DNA of 6,269 nucleotides, from contig JAOINQ010000035.1 of the NCBI GenBank assembly GCA_028139685.1, forward strand, positions 1-6,269. Reading direction: 5' to 3'. The notes under the pieces were generated by a model. The model was not told the DNA's origin and made no database searches. It saw only the letters and a list, made by a program, of their open reading frames with translations. Made by a program: the position numbers and the translations under genes. The stretch comes from Betaproteobacteria bacterium. Its GTDB lineage: Bacteria; Pseudomonadota; Gammaproteobacteria; Burkholderiales; Burkholderiaceae_A. Positions 6,208 through 6,269 of the stretch are shown here, piece by piece. The stretch's first letter is position 1; each line of letters begins with the position of its first letter.

Positions 6208-6269
6208 GGAAGAAGGTTTTTTTAATACTTCGTCGTAACATGTGACAATAAGCAAATTTGTGACTTTAG

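Larger units (their letters stand above)
5967..6269. other. AT-rich stretch without a convincing gene
   Basis: Both strands were read. The longest minus-strand frame (95 codons) has no recognisable motif and unlikely composition. The stretch holds two TTTGTACCA copies, a 12-bp palindrome, and a short plus-strand ORF behind a purine-rich sequence. CAAATCCCC at 6008-6016 also occurs at 3479-3487, downstream of the other tRNA fragment, which may or may not be meaningful. Confidence 0.5.

Noticed and set aside
5968..6255. 95-codon minus-strand frame at the right end
   Set aside because: No family motif, no clear ribosome-binding site and unconvincing composition; it appears to be a chance frame in AT-rich DNA.

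Overview
The window is AT-rich by eye and tightly coding on the + strand. It reads as part of an accessory region of a low-GC proteobacterium, most likely a gammaproteobacterium. The reasons are a gapdh-arsJ pair of proteobacterial type, a serralysin/RTX-type secreted metalloprotease, and tRNA 3' ends with an encoded CCA. The genus cannot be fixed from the sequence.

Layout. (1) 1-3306 is the 3' part (1101 codons) of a very large secreted zinc metalloprotease gene that is cut by the left window edge. It carries a serralysin HExxHxxGxxH site, a Met-turn, a short RTX block, a Calx-beta-like module, a DUF1566-like/C-type-lectin-like stretch, a LamG module and a helical C-terminus. (2) 3311-3411 is an approximately 100-bp repeat ending in a 23-nt 3' fragment of a tRNA-Ser-type gene (T-loop to CCA). 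(3) 3553-4602 and 4623-5861 form a two-gene operon for arsenate detoxification: a GAPDH that makes 1-arseno-3-phosphoglycerate, and ArsJ, the MFS exporter that removes it. No arsR is seen. (4) 5854-5966 is a second direct copy of the repeat with the same tRNA fragment, one base changed in the acceptor stem and a 12-bp internal tandem duplication. (5) 5967-6269 has no convincing gene, only a weakly supported 35-codon ORF behind a purine-rich ribosome-binding site and some short repeats.

The main observation is that the arsenate operon is bracketed by direct repeats that each consist of about 75 bp of element-like DNA followed by a tRNA 3' end. Each repeat starts within a few bases of, or overlapping, the stop codon of the gene before it. 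This is the arrangement expected for genomic islands stacked in tandem at one tRNA gene: the unit 3411-5965 (about 2.55 kb) looks like a small integrase-less cargo unit, and the metalloprotease would be the distal end of a neighbouring unit. The repeats are seen directly; the mobility is inference.
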